Positions 52,271 through 60,971 of a stretch of DNA of 64,000 nucleotides are shown piece after piece (the first letter of the stretch is position 1; every line of letters starts with the position of its first letter). A program made the translations under genes and the position numbers. The DNA is from Paenibacillus_S vulneris (GTDB lineage Bacteria > Bacillota > Bacilli > Paenibacillales > NBRC-103111), in contig NZ_BAABJG010000003.1 of the NCBI RefSeq assembly GCF_039543185.1, forward strand, positions 1 through 64,000, written 5' to 3'. The notes under the pieces were generated by a model, which saw only the letters and a list, made by a program, of their open reading frames with translations, was not told the origin of the DNA and searched no databases.

Positions 52271-53008
52271 ATGAATCGCGTCTACAACTTTAATCCGGGG
52301 CCGGCGGCTCTACCGCTGGAGGTTTTGCAGCAAGGACAGCAGGATTTTGTCGAGTATCCATCGTATGGAATGTCACTGATGGAAATGTCCCACCGCAGTA
52401 AGGCTGTCGAACATTTGAATGAAGAAACGCAAGAATTATTAGCCCGGATGTTGGAGCTTCCTAAGGATTATCATGTGTTGTTCATGGGGGGAGGGGCAAG
52501 CACGCAGTTTGCTCTTACGGCAATGAATTTTTTAAAGAGCGGTAAGACTGGCAGTTATATCCTTACGGGAAGCTTTTCGGAAAAAGCTTATGCCGAGGCC
52601 CTGACAATTGGCCATGCAAACATTGTGGCCAGCAGCAAGGAGCACCAATGGAGAATACTCCCGCAGATTAAAACCCTGCCGCTAGCGAGTCATACGGCTT
52701 ATGTGCATATGACGACCAATAATACGATTGAGGGTTCGCAGTTTCATGAAATCCCCGATACGGAGCAAATACCGCTGATTGGGGATATGACAAGCGATAT
52801 ATTGAGCAGAAGAATGGATTGGACCCGATTTGCGATGTTCTATGCAGCAGCCCAAAAAAATCTGGGTCCCGCTGGGGTGACAGCGGTTATGATAAGGGAC
52901 GATCTGTTAAGGGAGTGTAATGAACATATCCCGGCCGTCTTCAAATACACCACCTATGTCCAGCACAAATCGCTGAACAATACGCCTCCGGTTCATTCAT
53001 TTATATGA
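52271..53008 (+). CDS. serC: Phosphoserine aminotransferase, N-terminal part (frameshifted gene)
   Basis: The 245 residues match SerC, which makes phosphoserine from phosphohydroxypyruvate and glutamate with PLP. The N-terminus NRVYNFNPGPAALPLEVLQQ is diagnostic, and the PLP lysine is Lys196 in AAAQKNLGPAGVT. The frame stops at TGA 53006-53008 right after NNTPPVHSFI, where SerC normally continues with about 115 more residues. These follow in another frame from 53005. A single missing base within 52991-53001 explains the break. It is controlled by the T-box leader upstream. Confidence 0.88.
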   Translation: MNRVYNFNPGPAALPLEVLQQGQQDFVEYPSYGMSLMEMSHRSKAVEHLNEETQELLARMLELPKDYHVLFMGGGASTQFALTAMNFLKSGKTGSYILTGSFSEKAYAEALTIGHANIVASSKEHQWRILPQIKTLPLASHTAYVHMTTNNTIEGSQFHEIPDTEQIPLIGDMTSDILSRRMDWTRFAMFYAAAQKNLGPAGVTAVMIRDDLLRECNEHIPAVFKYTTYVQHKSLNNTPPVHSFI

Positions 53009-53355
53009 TGAAGCTGGTGTTGCAATGGGTAATGCGACAAGGAGGGATTGCGGCGTTAGAGGAACAGAACGAGAGGAAAGCCGGACTACTGTATGAGGCT
53101 ATTGATGCCAGCCATGGTTTTTATCAAGGGATCGTAGATCCATCGGCGCGTTCGGTTATGAACGTTACCTGGCGGATGGAAGACGAGCATATAGAGAAAC
53201 GGTTTGTACAGGAGGCTGAGCGCAGCGGATTCGCAGGCCTGGCTGGACACCGAAGTGTGGGGGGCTTGCGTGCTTCCATTTATAATGCGGTACCGCTTGA
53301 GGCTTGTAAGGCGTTGGCGGCATTTATGAAGGATTTCCAGCAACGTAATGGATAA
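53005..53355 (+). pseudogene. serC: C-terminal part of the frameshifted phosphoserine aminotransferase
   Basis: The 116 residues read MMKLVLQWVMRQGGIAALEE and end with FAGLAGHRSVGGLRASIYNA and a short tail, the C-terminal domain of SerC including the conserved GHRSVGGxRAS. Together with the upstream frame the total is about 360 residues, the usual SerC length. The ATG at 53005 overlaps the upstream TGA as ATGATGA, so reinitiation could make a separate chain, but there is no independent ribosome binding site. It is most simply a frameshift mutation or a sequence error. Confidence 0.8.
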
Positions 53356-53395
53356 AGCAATCTGACGGCGCTAGCCGTTCCCCGTATCAGGCATC

Positions 53396-53427
53396 AAAAA
53401 AGCCGCCGGCTCTCGGAGCCAGGCGGC
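53396..53427 (-). terminator. Terminator of the ArsR/AHSA1 operon
   Basis: On the minus strand GCCGCC-T-GGCTC pairs with GAGCC-GGCGGC around a 3-base loop with one bulged base, followed by TTTTTT. It lies directly after the AHSA1 stop codon. Confidence 0.8.
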
Positions 53428-53433
53428 AATGTT

Positions 53434-53955
53434 TTACTTAACCTCGTTCAGACGCTCTTCCAGACGATCCCAAGTTTCGGTGATGCCCTGCAGCATGCCC
53501 ATATCCATAACGGTCTTGAGCGCTTCCGCAGACACATATTCACCACGATTGACCAGCTTCGTCTTACCGCCCAAATCGATAAATTCCAATACGACCTTGG
53601 TCGACGGCATAGAATCGTTCGAATTGCCTTCTGCATCGGAGAAATAGTCCGTGTAGACGATTCTCTCCGGCTCGACAATTTCCTTGTACACTGCTTTGCC
53701 CCATGATTCCATACCATAAAATTGCCCCTGGTTCTGATCGACACACTTCATACAGTAGTGCCATACGCCCCCTGGACGGAAATCGATGCGGCATACCGGA
53801 ACCTCCCAGCCTCTAGGTCCCCACCAGTGCTTAAGATGCTCCGGCTCTTTAAACATTTTGAACACGAGATCGCGCGGCGCGTCGAAAACACGCTCCAGTA
53901 CCAGCACCGTATCATTTTCCACCCTCGAAACCATTGCGTTGCTTGACATGGTCAT
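53434..53955 (-). CDS. SRPBCC/AHSA1 family protein
   Basis: The 173-residue protein reads VLVLERVFDAPRDLVFKMFK, then HWWGPRGWEVPVCRIDFRPG, the hallmark of the AHSA1 branch of the START-like hydrophobic-pocket fold. Ligand unknown. ATG 53955 and ATG 53949 both follow GAGGAGGA; the second is better spaced. The start overlaps the stop of the ArsR gene as ATGA, so both are translated together. ArsR-AHSA1 pairs are common in Bacillota. Confidence 0.9.
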   Translation of the reverse strand: MTMSSNAMVSRVENDTVLVLERVFDAPRDLVFKMFKEPEHLKHWWGPRGWEVPVCRIDFRPGGVWHYCMKCVDQNQGQFYGMESWGKAVYKEIVEPERIVYTDYFSDAEGNSNDSMPSTKVVLEFIDLGGKTKLVNRGEYVSAEALKTVMDMGMLQGITETWDRLEERLNEVK

Positions 53956-54323
53956 TCCTCCTCATGATTTGAATGCTTTAATGATTGTTCCTTGCTTTGC
54001 AGTTCACGCAAGTAGTTATCCAGATTATCGAATCTTTCTTCCATGACGCGTCGGAAAGAGTCCACCCAAGAATCCAAAGCTTGGAAGGGCTCAGGCCGCA
54101 GCTTGTAGATCCGGCGATTGGCTTCGGCCTTCACCTCCAAAATCCCGCTCTCGCTAAGCACCTTCAAATGCTTCGAGGCTTGGGGCTGGCGGAGTCCCAG
54201 CCGGTCGGCGATTTCTCCAACGGTCAGGGGACCGTCTCGCAGCAGCTCGACGATGTCCATCCGATTCGGCTCGGCTAAAGCGCTCAGCGTCTTCATGTTC
54301 ATGTCCGGATGTTTACCTGACAT
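53952..54323 (-). CDS. ArsR family transcriptional regulator
   Basis: The protein of about 123 residues is a small winged-helix repressor: LSALAEPNRMDIVELLRDGP, LTVGEIADRLGLRQPQASKH (recognition helix) and LKVLSESGILEVKAEANRRI. No metal-binding cysteines are present (no ELCVCDL-type motif), so it is a non-metal ArsR member, as usual beside AHSA1 genes. ATG 54323 is chosen because GAGGTGA stands 5 bases upstream; the frame extends to 54365 without a site. Confidence 0.9.
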   Translation of the reverse strand: MSGKHPDMNMKTLSALAEPNRMDIVELLRDGPLTVGEIADRLGLRQPQASKHLKVLSESGILEVKAEANRRIYKLRPEPFQALDSWVDSFRRVMEERFDNLDNYLRELQSKEQSLKHSNHEEE

Positions 54324-54510
54324 GTCGTTCACCTCGTTACATGATGGTCTGCCGGAATATCCCATCTCCTTTTTTATTAGGATCGACTTCTTATGAATTA
54401 AATATACCGCAAAGGGAATATTCCTGTCAAGGAATATTATTGGTGCAATGCTGCTTTTTTAGGGGATGGAGTGAACTATAGGGCTATTGAACATTTGTTA
54501 ACAATGCCAG

Positions 54511-54550
54511 TTAACAAAACAGGCCAACCAGAACCCCTGATTGACCTGTT
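54511..54550 (-). terminator. Terminator after the small hypothetical gene
   Basis: On the minus strand AACAGGTCAA pairs with TTGGCCTGTT (one G-U) across a 13-base loop, followed by TTGTTAAC. It lies 30 bases past the stop of the gene at 54581. Confidence 0.55.
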
Positions 54551-54580
54551 AGCAAGAAGAGCGTCTTAATCGCTCCCGCA

Positions 54581-54889
54581 CTATTCTTCCACTATATCTG
54601 CCCTCAAATCGCTTGCAACCTCCATCATTGTGGGGATCACGGCTTCATTGGTCCCGGATACATAAAGGTCCCCTTGATAATGACGGAAAGGAATCTTCGC
54701 ATCGCCATAGCTCCACATGAAAAAGTCGCCCTCAATGGACATGCTGGTGGTGCCCTTCACCGTAAACACGGATGTATAGGCAAAATCAGGCTTGGATGAA
54801 AAGTACTGCTTGCACTCTTCCAAGGTAATGGTTGACTCCGATGGGTTGTTGTCCTGCAAGGTTCGTGTAATACGATAGCGTTTATTCAT
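54581..54889 (-). CDS. Hypothetical protein
   Basis: The 102-residue soluble protein starts MNKRYRITRTLQDNNPSEST, with GGAGG 9 bases before the ATG. It has no membrane span or signal. An alternating strand pattern (TSVFTVKGTTSMSIEGDFFM) suggests a small beta-sheet fold. No family is recognised. It stands alone between the ArsR operon and the sugar module. Confidence 0.6.
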   Translation of the reverse strand: MNKRYRITRTLQDNNPSESTITLEECKQYFSSKPDFAYTSVFTVKGTTSMSIEGDFFMWSYGDAKIPFRHYQGDLYVSGTNEAVIPTMMEVASDLRADIVEE

Positions 54890-55140
54890 GCTAAAGTGCC
54901 TCCATAGGTTTCGATTGCTATTTGTCCCATGACCCCTATTCTACCATGACGGTTTGAATTTCACTATTCTTGTCCGCAAGGCAAGCGTCAGAACATTGGA
55001 AAAACCATTGCTTTGTCCCTGGACAAGAGTGAAATTACCGGCTGTAAAAAAGAGAGGAGGTTCATTATAATGTCATCCATATGGATAAACTGAAAGTAAA
55101 TTCAATGTGTCTTGGCGTATAAGAGAGGTGTCTTACGGCT

Positions 55141-56763
55141 TTGGAACCATTACTGCGCATGTGCGTTATTGATGATATTAAAACCATTGTGAACGGCATT
55201 GTTCATCATATTCCTTGGGAGGAGCATGGAATTCAGATTGTCGGCACGGCCTCGAATGGAGAAAAGGGGATTGAGCTGATCCGAACAACGAAGCCCCATT
55301 TGATCTTATCCGATATTCGCATGCCGAAGCTGGATGGGTTGGAAATGACCCGCTCGGTCGTTAAGCAAGGGGATTTGACCAAAATTATTTTTTTGAGCGG
55401 TTATACCGATTTTGACTATGCCCAGCAAGCGATCCGGTTAGGGGCATTTGATTTCATTCAGAAGCCGTTTACCCCTTCACAAATATTGGAGGTCGTCTTG
55501 AAAGCCAAGAAAGCGCTGGAGACGGAGCTTTCCGAGCTCGAACGGATGAAGGACATGGAAAGTAAGGTTCGCGAGAGCATGCCGCTGCTTCGCCAGGAGT
55601 ATTTTCGATTGCTGATGCGTTACCCGACAAGCCCGATTAGCGCAAGCAAACGATGGGATTTTTTGCAGATCCCGATTGCGAAGCAGCATTTTACCGTCAT
55701 GCTCGTGGAGATTGATCATTTCACAGAGCGGAGCCAGTCCCTCCCGGTGAGTGAGGTGGAGCTAATCCGCTTTGCCATTCAAAATATAATGGAGGAAACG
55801 ATCGCTACCTATACGACGGGGCTGGTGTTCCGGGAGGATGTGCATCAGTTTGCGGCGATTTTGAACCCTTCACCCACTGAGAAAATGGAAGTTATAGCGG
55901 AAAAATGCCGGGAGCATATTAGCCGCTACACCCGCGAAACCGTCTCTATCGGATTAGGCAGCGAGGTTCAGGAAATTCATGAAATCGCGCATTCGTATCA
56001 ACAGGCCATAACCGCTCTGTCGTACAACTTTTATACGGGGGGCGACAGCGTCTACAGCTTCAGCAACGTTCCCGAGCATAATGGATTGTCTCCGAGGTAT
56101 TCTACGGAAAAAGAAAAAGAGCTGCTGTATTGCATCCGTTTGGGCAACGAGCAGAAGGCTCTGCAAAGCCTGGAGGAGTTTTTTCAGGAGAGCCAAGCGA
56201 TGTCGATGTCAACTCCTCCGAATCCGGAATCGATGAAATCGGTGTATTTTGAGCTGACCTTTCTGATTAACAGGGTGCTGGCTGAGAAAGTGCCGCCTGA
56301 AGAAATGGCCGAGATGGAAGCCCTGATGCTGGATATGAAGAACGACCCTTCCATCAACCTTGGTGAGCTGCAGGAGCAGCTTAAACGGCTGTGCCGGGTA
56401 GGCTGCCAAAAAATCCGCAGGCAGCAGAGCAAAGAGGCGAGCCAGCAGGTAGATGAAGTGATTGCGTACATCCGGGAGCATCTGGACTTGAACCTTACAG
56501 TCGGGGAATATGCCAAAATGGTGTATTTGAGCGCCAGCTATTTTTCCAACCTGTTCAAGAAGGTGACCGGGATGACGGTTACACAGTTCGTTACGATGGA
56601 ACGGATGGAGCGGGCGAAGGAGCTGCTGTCGCAGGGCATGCAGGTGCAGGAAATTTCCCTTGCGCTCGGCTACGAGGACAGACCGTATTTTACCGAGCTG
56701 TTCAAAAGGCATACCGGCATGACGCCGTCGGAGTTCAAGCAGCTGTATGGCCTTCCCAAGTAA
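55141..56763 (+). CDS. YesN-like response regulator with AraC DNA-binding domain
   Basis: The 540-residue protein has an N-terminal receiver with phospho-acceptor Asp58 (HLILSDIRMPKLDG) and conserved Lys in FIQKPF. A long middle domain (about 130-420) follows. The C-terminal AraC double helix-turn-helix (about 435-535) reads LNLTVGEYAKMVYLSASYFS and EISLALGYEDRPYFTELFKR. It activates sugar genes when phosphorylated by its YesM-type kinase, which is encoded at 59099 beyond the two permeases. TTG 55141 has GAGAGGTG about 10 bases upstream. Confidence 0.93.
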   Translation: MEPLLRMCVIDDIKTIVNGIVHHIPWEEHGIQIVGTASNGEKGIELIRTTKPHLILSDIRMPKLDGLEMTRSVVKQGDLTKIIFLSGYTDFDYAQQAIRLGAFDFIQKPFTPSQILEVVLKAKKALETELSELERMKDMESKVRESMPLLRQEYFRLLMRYPTSPISASKRWDFLQIPIAKQHFTVMLVEIDHFTERSQSLPVSEVELIRFAIQNIMEETIATYTTGLVFREDVHQFAAILNPSPTEKMEVIAEKCREHISRYTRETVSIGLGSEVQEIHEIAHSYQQAITALSYNFYTGGDSVYSFSNVPEHNGLSPRYSTEKEKELLYCIRLGNEQKALQSLEEFFQESQAMSMSTPPNPESMKSVYFELTFLINRVLAEKVPPEEMAEMEALMLDMKNDPSINLGELQEQLKRLCRVGCQKIRRQQSKEASQQVDEVIAYIREHLDLNLTVGEYAKMVYLSASYFSNLFKKVTGMTVTQFVTMERMERAKELLSQGMQVQEISLALGYEDRPYFTELFKRHTGMTPSEFKQLYGLPK

Positions 56764-56902
56764 GTCATATGGACCTTGCGATGCATGGGGCGGACGATCA
56801 CAGTTGCATTATCCCCTCTCAAAAGTGAGTTTCTCTCTCCTTGAGCCTGCAATGTTTCTCTTATAGTTAAGAGGAAGAAAGTTCATAAGGAGAGGATCAC
56901 GC

Positions 56903-57802
56903 GTGTCTAAGAGGTCATTAAGCTATTTCAATTCCTATGTGTTCATTATACCTAGTCTGGTGCTCACGCTGGTTCTCGGTATTTATCCGATACTGTGGGC
57001 GTTCCGGTTTATGTTCTACGATTATCAGGGTTACGGTGTCCCGAATTTTATCGGTATAGATAACTTTACCCGCGTCATGAAGGACGATCAGTTCTGGCAG
57101 TCAGTGTACAATACGTTCCTGTATGCCGCAGGCAAAATTGTGGTCACGGTCCCCTTATCCCTGATTTTGGCGGTCATTCTGAATCAGGCGCTGAAGGGCA
57201 GGCAGCTGCTGCGGGCCATTTATTTCATGCCGACGATCATCAGCGCATCGGTCATGTCCGTTGTTTTCGGGATTGTATTTAATTCGTACAACGGGATTCT
57301 GAACCAATATTTAATGAAGCTTGGCATCATCTCCAAGCCGATTGAGTGGCTAGGCCCTGACCATGCCATGCTCACCGTCATTATTATTGCCATTTGGGGG
57401 GCGGTCGGGAACTATATGCTTCTGTTTATCGCAGGTCTGCAAAATATTCCGGACGATCTGTATGAAGCAGCCTCCATCGATGGAGCCAATACGGTGCAAA
57501 AATTTTGGTTTATTACCGTTCCGATGCTCGGCCCTATCCTGCAAATGATTATGATGCTCGTCATCACGGTTTCTCTGAAAGGCTACGAGAACATTATGGT
57601 CTTGACGGAAGGCGGTCCTTTCGGCAAGACGGAAGTCATGTTCCTGTATGTGTATAAGCTCTTCTTCCCGGTTTCCACGACGAATGCGAACGTACAACAG
57701 ATTGGTTACGGGAGTGCCGTAGGCTTTGTAACGGCGGTTATTGTAGGCATCATCACCCTGGTGTACTTTGCTGCCTCCCGCAGACTTAACAAGATGTACT
57801 AA
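56903..57802 (+). CDS. Sugar ABC transporter permease, MalF/LplB-like
   Basis: The 299-residue protein has six spans and the EAA motif EAASIDGANTVQKFWFITVP (residues about 190-209), which docks on the ATPase. It forms one half of a carbohydrate channel. GTG 56903 follows AAGGAGAGG. It pairs with the permease at 57833 and the binding protein at 60972. No ATPase is encoded here; the MsmX-type shared ATPase is usually elsewhere in Bacillota. Confidence 0.93.
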   Translation: MSKRSLSYFNSYVFIIPSLVLTLVLGIYPILWAFRFMFYDYQGYGVPNFIGIDNFTRVMKDDQFWQSVYNTFLYAAGKIVVTVPLSLILAVILNQALKGRQLLRAIYFMPTIISASVMSVVFGIVFNSYNGILNQYLMKLGIISKPIEWLGPDHAMLTVIIIAIWGAVGNYMLLFIAGLQNIPDDLYEAASIDGANTVQKFWFITVPMLGPILQMIMMLVITVSLKGYENIMVLTEGGPFGKTEVMFLYVYKLFFPVSTTNANVQQIGYGSAVGFVTAVIVGIITLVYFAASRRLNKMY

Positions 57803-57832
57803 TCATTCTTCAGGAGAGAGGGGAATCAACCG

Positions 57833-58729
57833 ATGAATACGAATGTATCTGCACCCGGCGGTTTAAATGCCGCTAACCAAACGAAACGGCAATTACGATT
57901 GTACAAATACATCTCTTTCACGATTTTATGGGTATTTTTGCTTGCCCTCGCGATCATGACTTTGTTCCCGGTAGTGGTGGCTATTCTGGGTTCTTTCAAA
58001 ACGAACATGGAAGTGACGGTTGGAGCGACGCTGCTTCCTGAGAAATGGCATTTTTCCAACTACATCGAGGCTTGGAAAAAGGCGAACTTCGCCCTGTTTA
58101 CCTGGAACAGCGTGTTCGTCAGTGCAGCCGCTACCGTCGGGACTCTGCTGGTAACTTCCATGGCCGCCTATTCTGTTGACCACGGAAATTTCCCGGGGAA
58201 AAAAGCGTACGTAGCGCTGCAGGCGAGCACCATGTTTATCTCAATCGGCGCGGTAGTTTTGCGCCCTCAGTTCGACTTGATGGTCGCACTGCACTTGAAT
58301 CAATCGCTCTGGGGAGTTATTCTGATACTCATAAGTGCTCATGCGACTGCCTTTTTCATGCTGATCGGCTTTTTCAAAGGGATACCTAAAGATCTGGACG
58401 AGGCCGCTTATATTGACGGATGCAATTATTACACGGTATACTGGCGAATTATACTGCCGTTGCTTAAACCAGCCATTGGCGTAACGGCGTTATTCACTTT
58501 CCGGAATGCCTGGAACGAATATATTCTTCCTTTCGTATTTACCATGAGCAATCCGAAGCTGCAGACCTTGACGGTCGGACTGACGAACCTGAAATATGGC
58601 GTCGGCGCAGCCGCCGAATTGCAGCTGATGTTGGCCGGGGCGTGCATTTCGATCGTACCGATGCTTGTCGTCTATATTTTCGCGAACAAATCGTTCATGC
58701 AGGTGACGGCCGGCTCCTTAAAAGGATAA
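57833..58729 (+). CDS. Sugar ABC transporter permease, MalG-like
   Basis: The 298-residue protein has six spans and the EAA loop DEAAYIDGCNYYTVYWRIIL near residue 190. Its N-terminus ISFTILWVFLLALAIMTLFP and the short mature ends are typical of the carbohydrate permease subfamily 2. It starts 30 bases after the MalF-like gene, so they are one operon. A terminator disrupted by a fold-back element follows it. Confidence 0.93.
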   Translation: MNTNVSAPGGLNAANQTKRQLRLYKYISFTILWVFLLALAIMTLFPVVVAILGSFKTNMEVTVGATLLPEKWHFSNYIEAWKKANFALFTWNSVFVSAAATVGTLLVTSMAAYSVDHGNFPGKKAYVALQASTMFISIGAVVLRPQFDLMVALHLNQSLWGVILILISAHATAFFMLIGFFKGIPKDLDEAAYIDGCNYYTVYWRIILPLLKPAIGVTALFTFRNAWNEYILPFVFTMSNPKLQTLTVGLTNLKYGVGAAAELQLMLAGACISIVPMLVVYIFANKSFMQVTAGSLKG

Positions 58730-58735
58730 ATGATT

Positions 58736-59010
58736 TCTAAACGAAAATAACCTCTAGCTCAGGCTAGGTTAGATTGTTGAGAAAACCTGTTTTGCGAGAA
58801 CTATGCTACATATGGAGGTGGGGTATGCCTCGGAGGAGTTTACGTCCGCCTTTGAAACCCGTGAAAATACCGCTAAATAGAATCACCTTTCACGGGTTTC
58901 AATAGCGGCTGGAGGGGCATGTCCCATCGGAGTATATTGGCAATAGTTCAAGCTCTATAGGTTTCTAAACAGATTCACTCTAGCTCAGGCTAGAGTTATT
59001 TTCGTTTAGA
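58736..59010 (+). terminator. Terminator split by an inserted fold-back element
   Basis: TCTAAACGAAAATAAC (58736-58751) is exactly complementary to GTTATTTTCGTTTAGA (58995-59010). The core CTCTAGCTCAGGCTAG is present twice, at 58752-58767 and 58978-58993, on either side of the element. Removing the element and one core copy restores a hairpin of about 22 bp with a TCAG loop and one bulge. The right core still forms a short hairpin of its own. Confidence 0.8.
58771..58975. repeat. MITE-like fold-back element, copy 2 (opposite orientation)
   Basis: About 205 bp, matching the reverse complement of 27148-27351 along its whole length. Shared blocks include CGAGAACTATGC near one end, GAACTATNGCCAATATACTCC near the other, and GTTTACGTCC. 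The internal inverted repeat TTGAAACCCGTGAAA / TTTCACGGGTTTCAA is perfect here over 15 bp. There is no coding capacity. Confidence 0.85.
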
Positions 59011-59098
59011 CAGGAAATCATGAAGAGAACGAATAGTTACGGAATGATCGGGGACTTATCGATTTTGATTTTCATACAGCAGGCGGTGAAGCTAAGAG

Positions 59099-60889
59099 AT
59101 GAATCGTTTTTTTTATCGCTCATCCTTGAAGAGAAGAATTTGGATTACCTGTATTTTCTTAACGGTGCTGTGCATCGCGGCTACGGGGATCATGTCGTAC
59201 TACATTGCCTCCAAGGTAACGGAAAATAATGCGTTTCAGCTGAGTCAGAACACATTGAACAAATCCGCTCAAGTGCTCGATGAACGGCTGAGGCATATTG
59301 TGGTATCGTCTTCGACGATAATGATCAGCGAGCCGTTCAAGCGGATGATGGAGGATTCCGCCATGCGTAACGTGGATAGCTATTACCAGCATTTATCCGC
59401 GCTGCAGTCTCCCTTCACGCAAATCAAGCTGAACGAGTCATCGATTGAGTCTGTACTGATCAGCACGCCCATCGGAGACTTCTACCCTACCAATGCGGTG
59501 CGTAATACGCAGATTCCGTTCAAGAGCACTTCAATGTACAACCTGTTAGAAGAGCGCAGCAGCCCTGCTGTCTGGATGGAAGGACATGAGGATACCCTGT
59601 TCACGGGGCGCAGCCGCGTCATCTCCTTGCTGCTCAAGCCGTTTACCGAGGGCTCGGGCTCGGATGTGTATATTGTGATCAATGTGAAGGAAGAGGACAT
59701 TAAGCAGGACATTTACCAAAATTTTAACAGCAAGGGAGCGGAGTTTCTCTTGCTAGGCAGCGAGGGGCGGGAGGCCGTACCGATGACTGCAGCCTCCTCT
59801 TCTCTAAGAAATGACCCCGGTTTCTTAAAGCTGCTGGCGGACCAGAAGGTGGGGCATTTTGAATATACGATGGGTCAACCGCATAATAAGCTGCTGGTCA
59901 ACTATTCACGTCTGCGGCTGGTCGAAGATTGGACGCTGATCAGCCTGCAGTCGAAGTCGGAGCTGCTAAGCCAAATCACGTTAATCAAATGGTGGATTGT
60001 GCTGATTATGGGCGTGTGCGTAGTGATCGCGTTTGTGTTCTCCAATGTGCTGTCCGAACGGCTGCTCAGGCCTTTGTACAAGCTGCAGGGACTGATGCAT
60101 AAGGTGGAGCGGGATAATACATTGGACGTTCGTTTCGAGAGCCAGTTCAATGATGAGGTCACCAAGGTCGGCCATAGCTTTAACCGGATGCTGACGCAGC
60201 TGGCGGCCTTGATCGAAGAGGTGAAGCTGTCGGAGCAGGAGAAGAGGAAATCCGAAGTTAAGGCGCTTCAAGCCCAGATTGATCCGCATTTTCTATACAA
60301 CACGTTAAATACGATTCTCTGGAAGTCCGAAACGGCCGAGCAGCAGGATGTAAGGGAAATGATTATTTCTCTCTCGAAGCTGTTCCAGCTTGGGTTAAAC
60401 AATGGAAATGAAATGACGACATTGGAGAAGGAATTGGAGCATGTCAGACAGTACCTGGATATTCAGCAAAAATGCTACGAGGGTCTGTTTACTTATATTA
60501 TCGAGCTGAAGAATCCGGAGCTGGCCCGGCTGCCTATGATCAAAATTCTTTTACAGCCCCTGGTGGAGAACAGTATTCTGCACGGCTTTCAGCAGATGGA
60601 GCAGGGCGGGTTTATTTATATCTGTATTGAGCAGGAAGGCGACTATCTGAAGCTAAGTGTAGAGGATAACGGGTGCGGAATGGATGCAGAGGAGGTCTAT
60701 AGTCAGCTTACCTCTCCCGGCATGGCAAGGTCATCCTATGCATTATCCAATGTGTACAGCCGGCTTCAGCTGTATTACGGCTCCGAGGCGAGACTGAAGC
60801 TTGCCAGTGAACCCATGGAACGCACTGTGGTTACGATATGGCTTCCACTCGATGGAAAAAAAGCGATTTCATCCTCTATGGATAGTTGA
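59099..60889 (+). CDS. YesM-like sensor histidine kinase
   Basis: The 596-residue protein has a membrane anchor (about 12-35), a Cache-like extracellular domain (about 40-290), a second span (about 295-318), and a HAMP domain (SERLLRPLYKLQGLMHKVER). The His_kinase domain with His397 (QAQIDPHFLYNTLNTI) is followed by an ATPase domain (LLQPLVENSILHGF, DNGCGM). It senses an extracellular sugar signal and phosphorylates the YesN-like regulator at 55141. The ribosome binding site is weak. A fold-back element sits 123 bases upstream and may affect its transcription. Confidence 0.93.
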   Translation: MNRFFYRSSLKRRIWITCIFLTVLCIAATGIMSYYIASKVTENNAFQLSQNTLNKSAQVLDERLRHIVVSSSTIMISEPFKRMMEDSAMRNVDSYYQHLSALQSPFTQIKLNESSIESVLISTPIGDFYPTNAVRNTQIPFKSTSMYNLLEERSSPAVWMEGHEDTLFTGRSRVISLLLKPFTEGSGSDVYIVINVKEEDIKQDIYQNFNSKGAEFLLLGSEGREAVPMTAASSSLRNDPGFLKLLADQKVGHFEYTMGQPHNKLLVNYSRLRLVEDWTLISLQSKSELLSQITLIKWWIVLIMGVCVVIAFVFSNVLSERLLRPLYKLQGLMHKVERDNTLDVRFESQFNDEVTKVGHSFNRMLTQLAALIEEVKLSEQEKRKSEVKALQAQIDPHFLYNTLNTILWKSETAEQQDVREMIISLSKLFQLGLNNGNEMTTLEKELEHVRQYLDIQQKCYEGLFTYIIELKNPELARLPMIKILLQPLVENSILHGFQQMEQGGFIYICIEQEGDYLKLSVEDNGCGMDAEEVYSQLTSPGMARSSYALSNVYSRLQLYYGSEARLKLASEPMERTVVTIWLPLDGKKAISSSMDS

Positions 60890-60971
60890 TTTGTCCTTCC
60901 TGCGGTTCGTTCGGAATGAACTATAATAAACAAGCAAACCTGACTTTAACCTGCATGGGGGAGGATTTTAG

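Noticed and set aside
59020..59229. A 69-codon frame overlapping the start of the YesM-like kinase
   Set aside because: It runs through the kinase's signal-anchor coding region in another frame; the composition follows the kinase gene.
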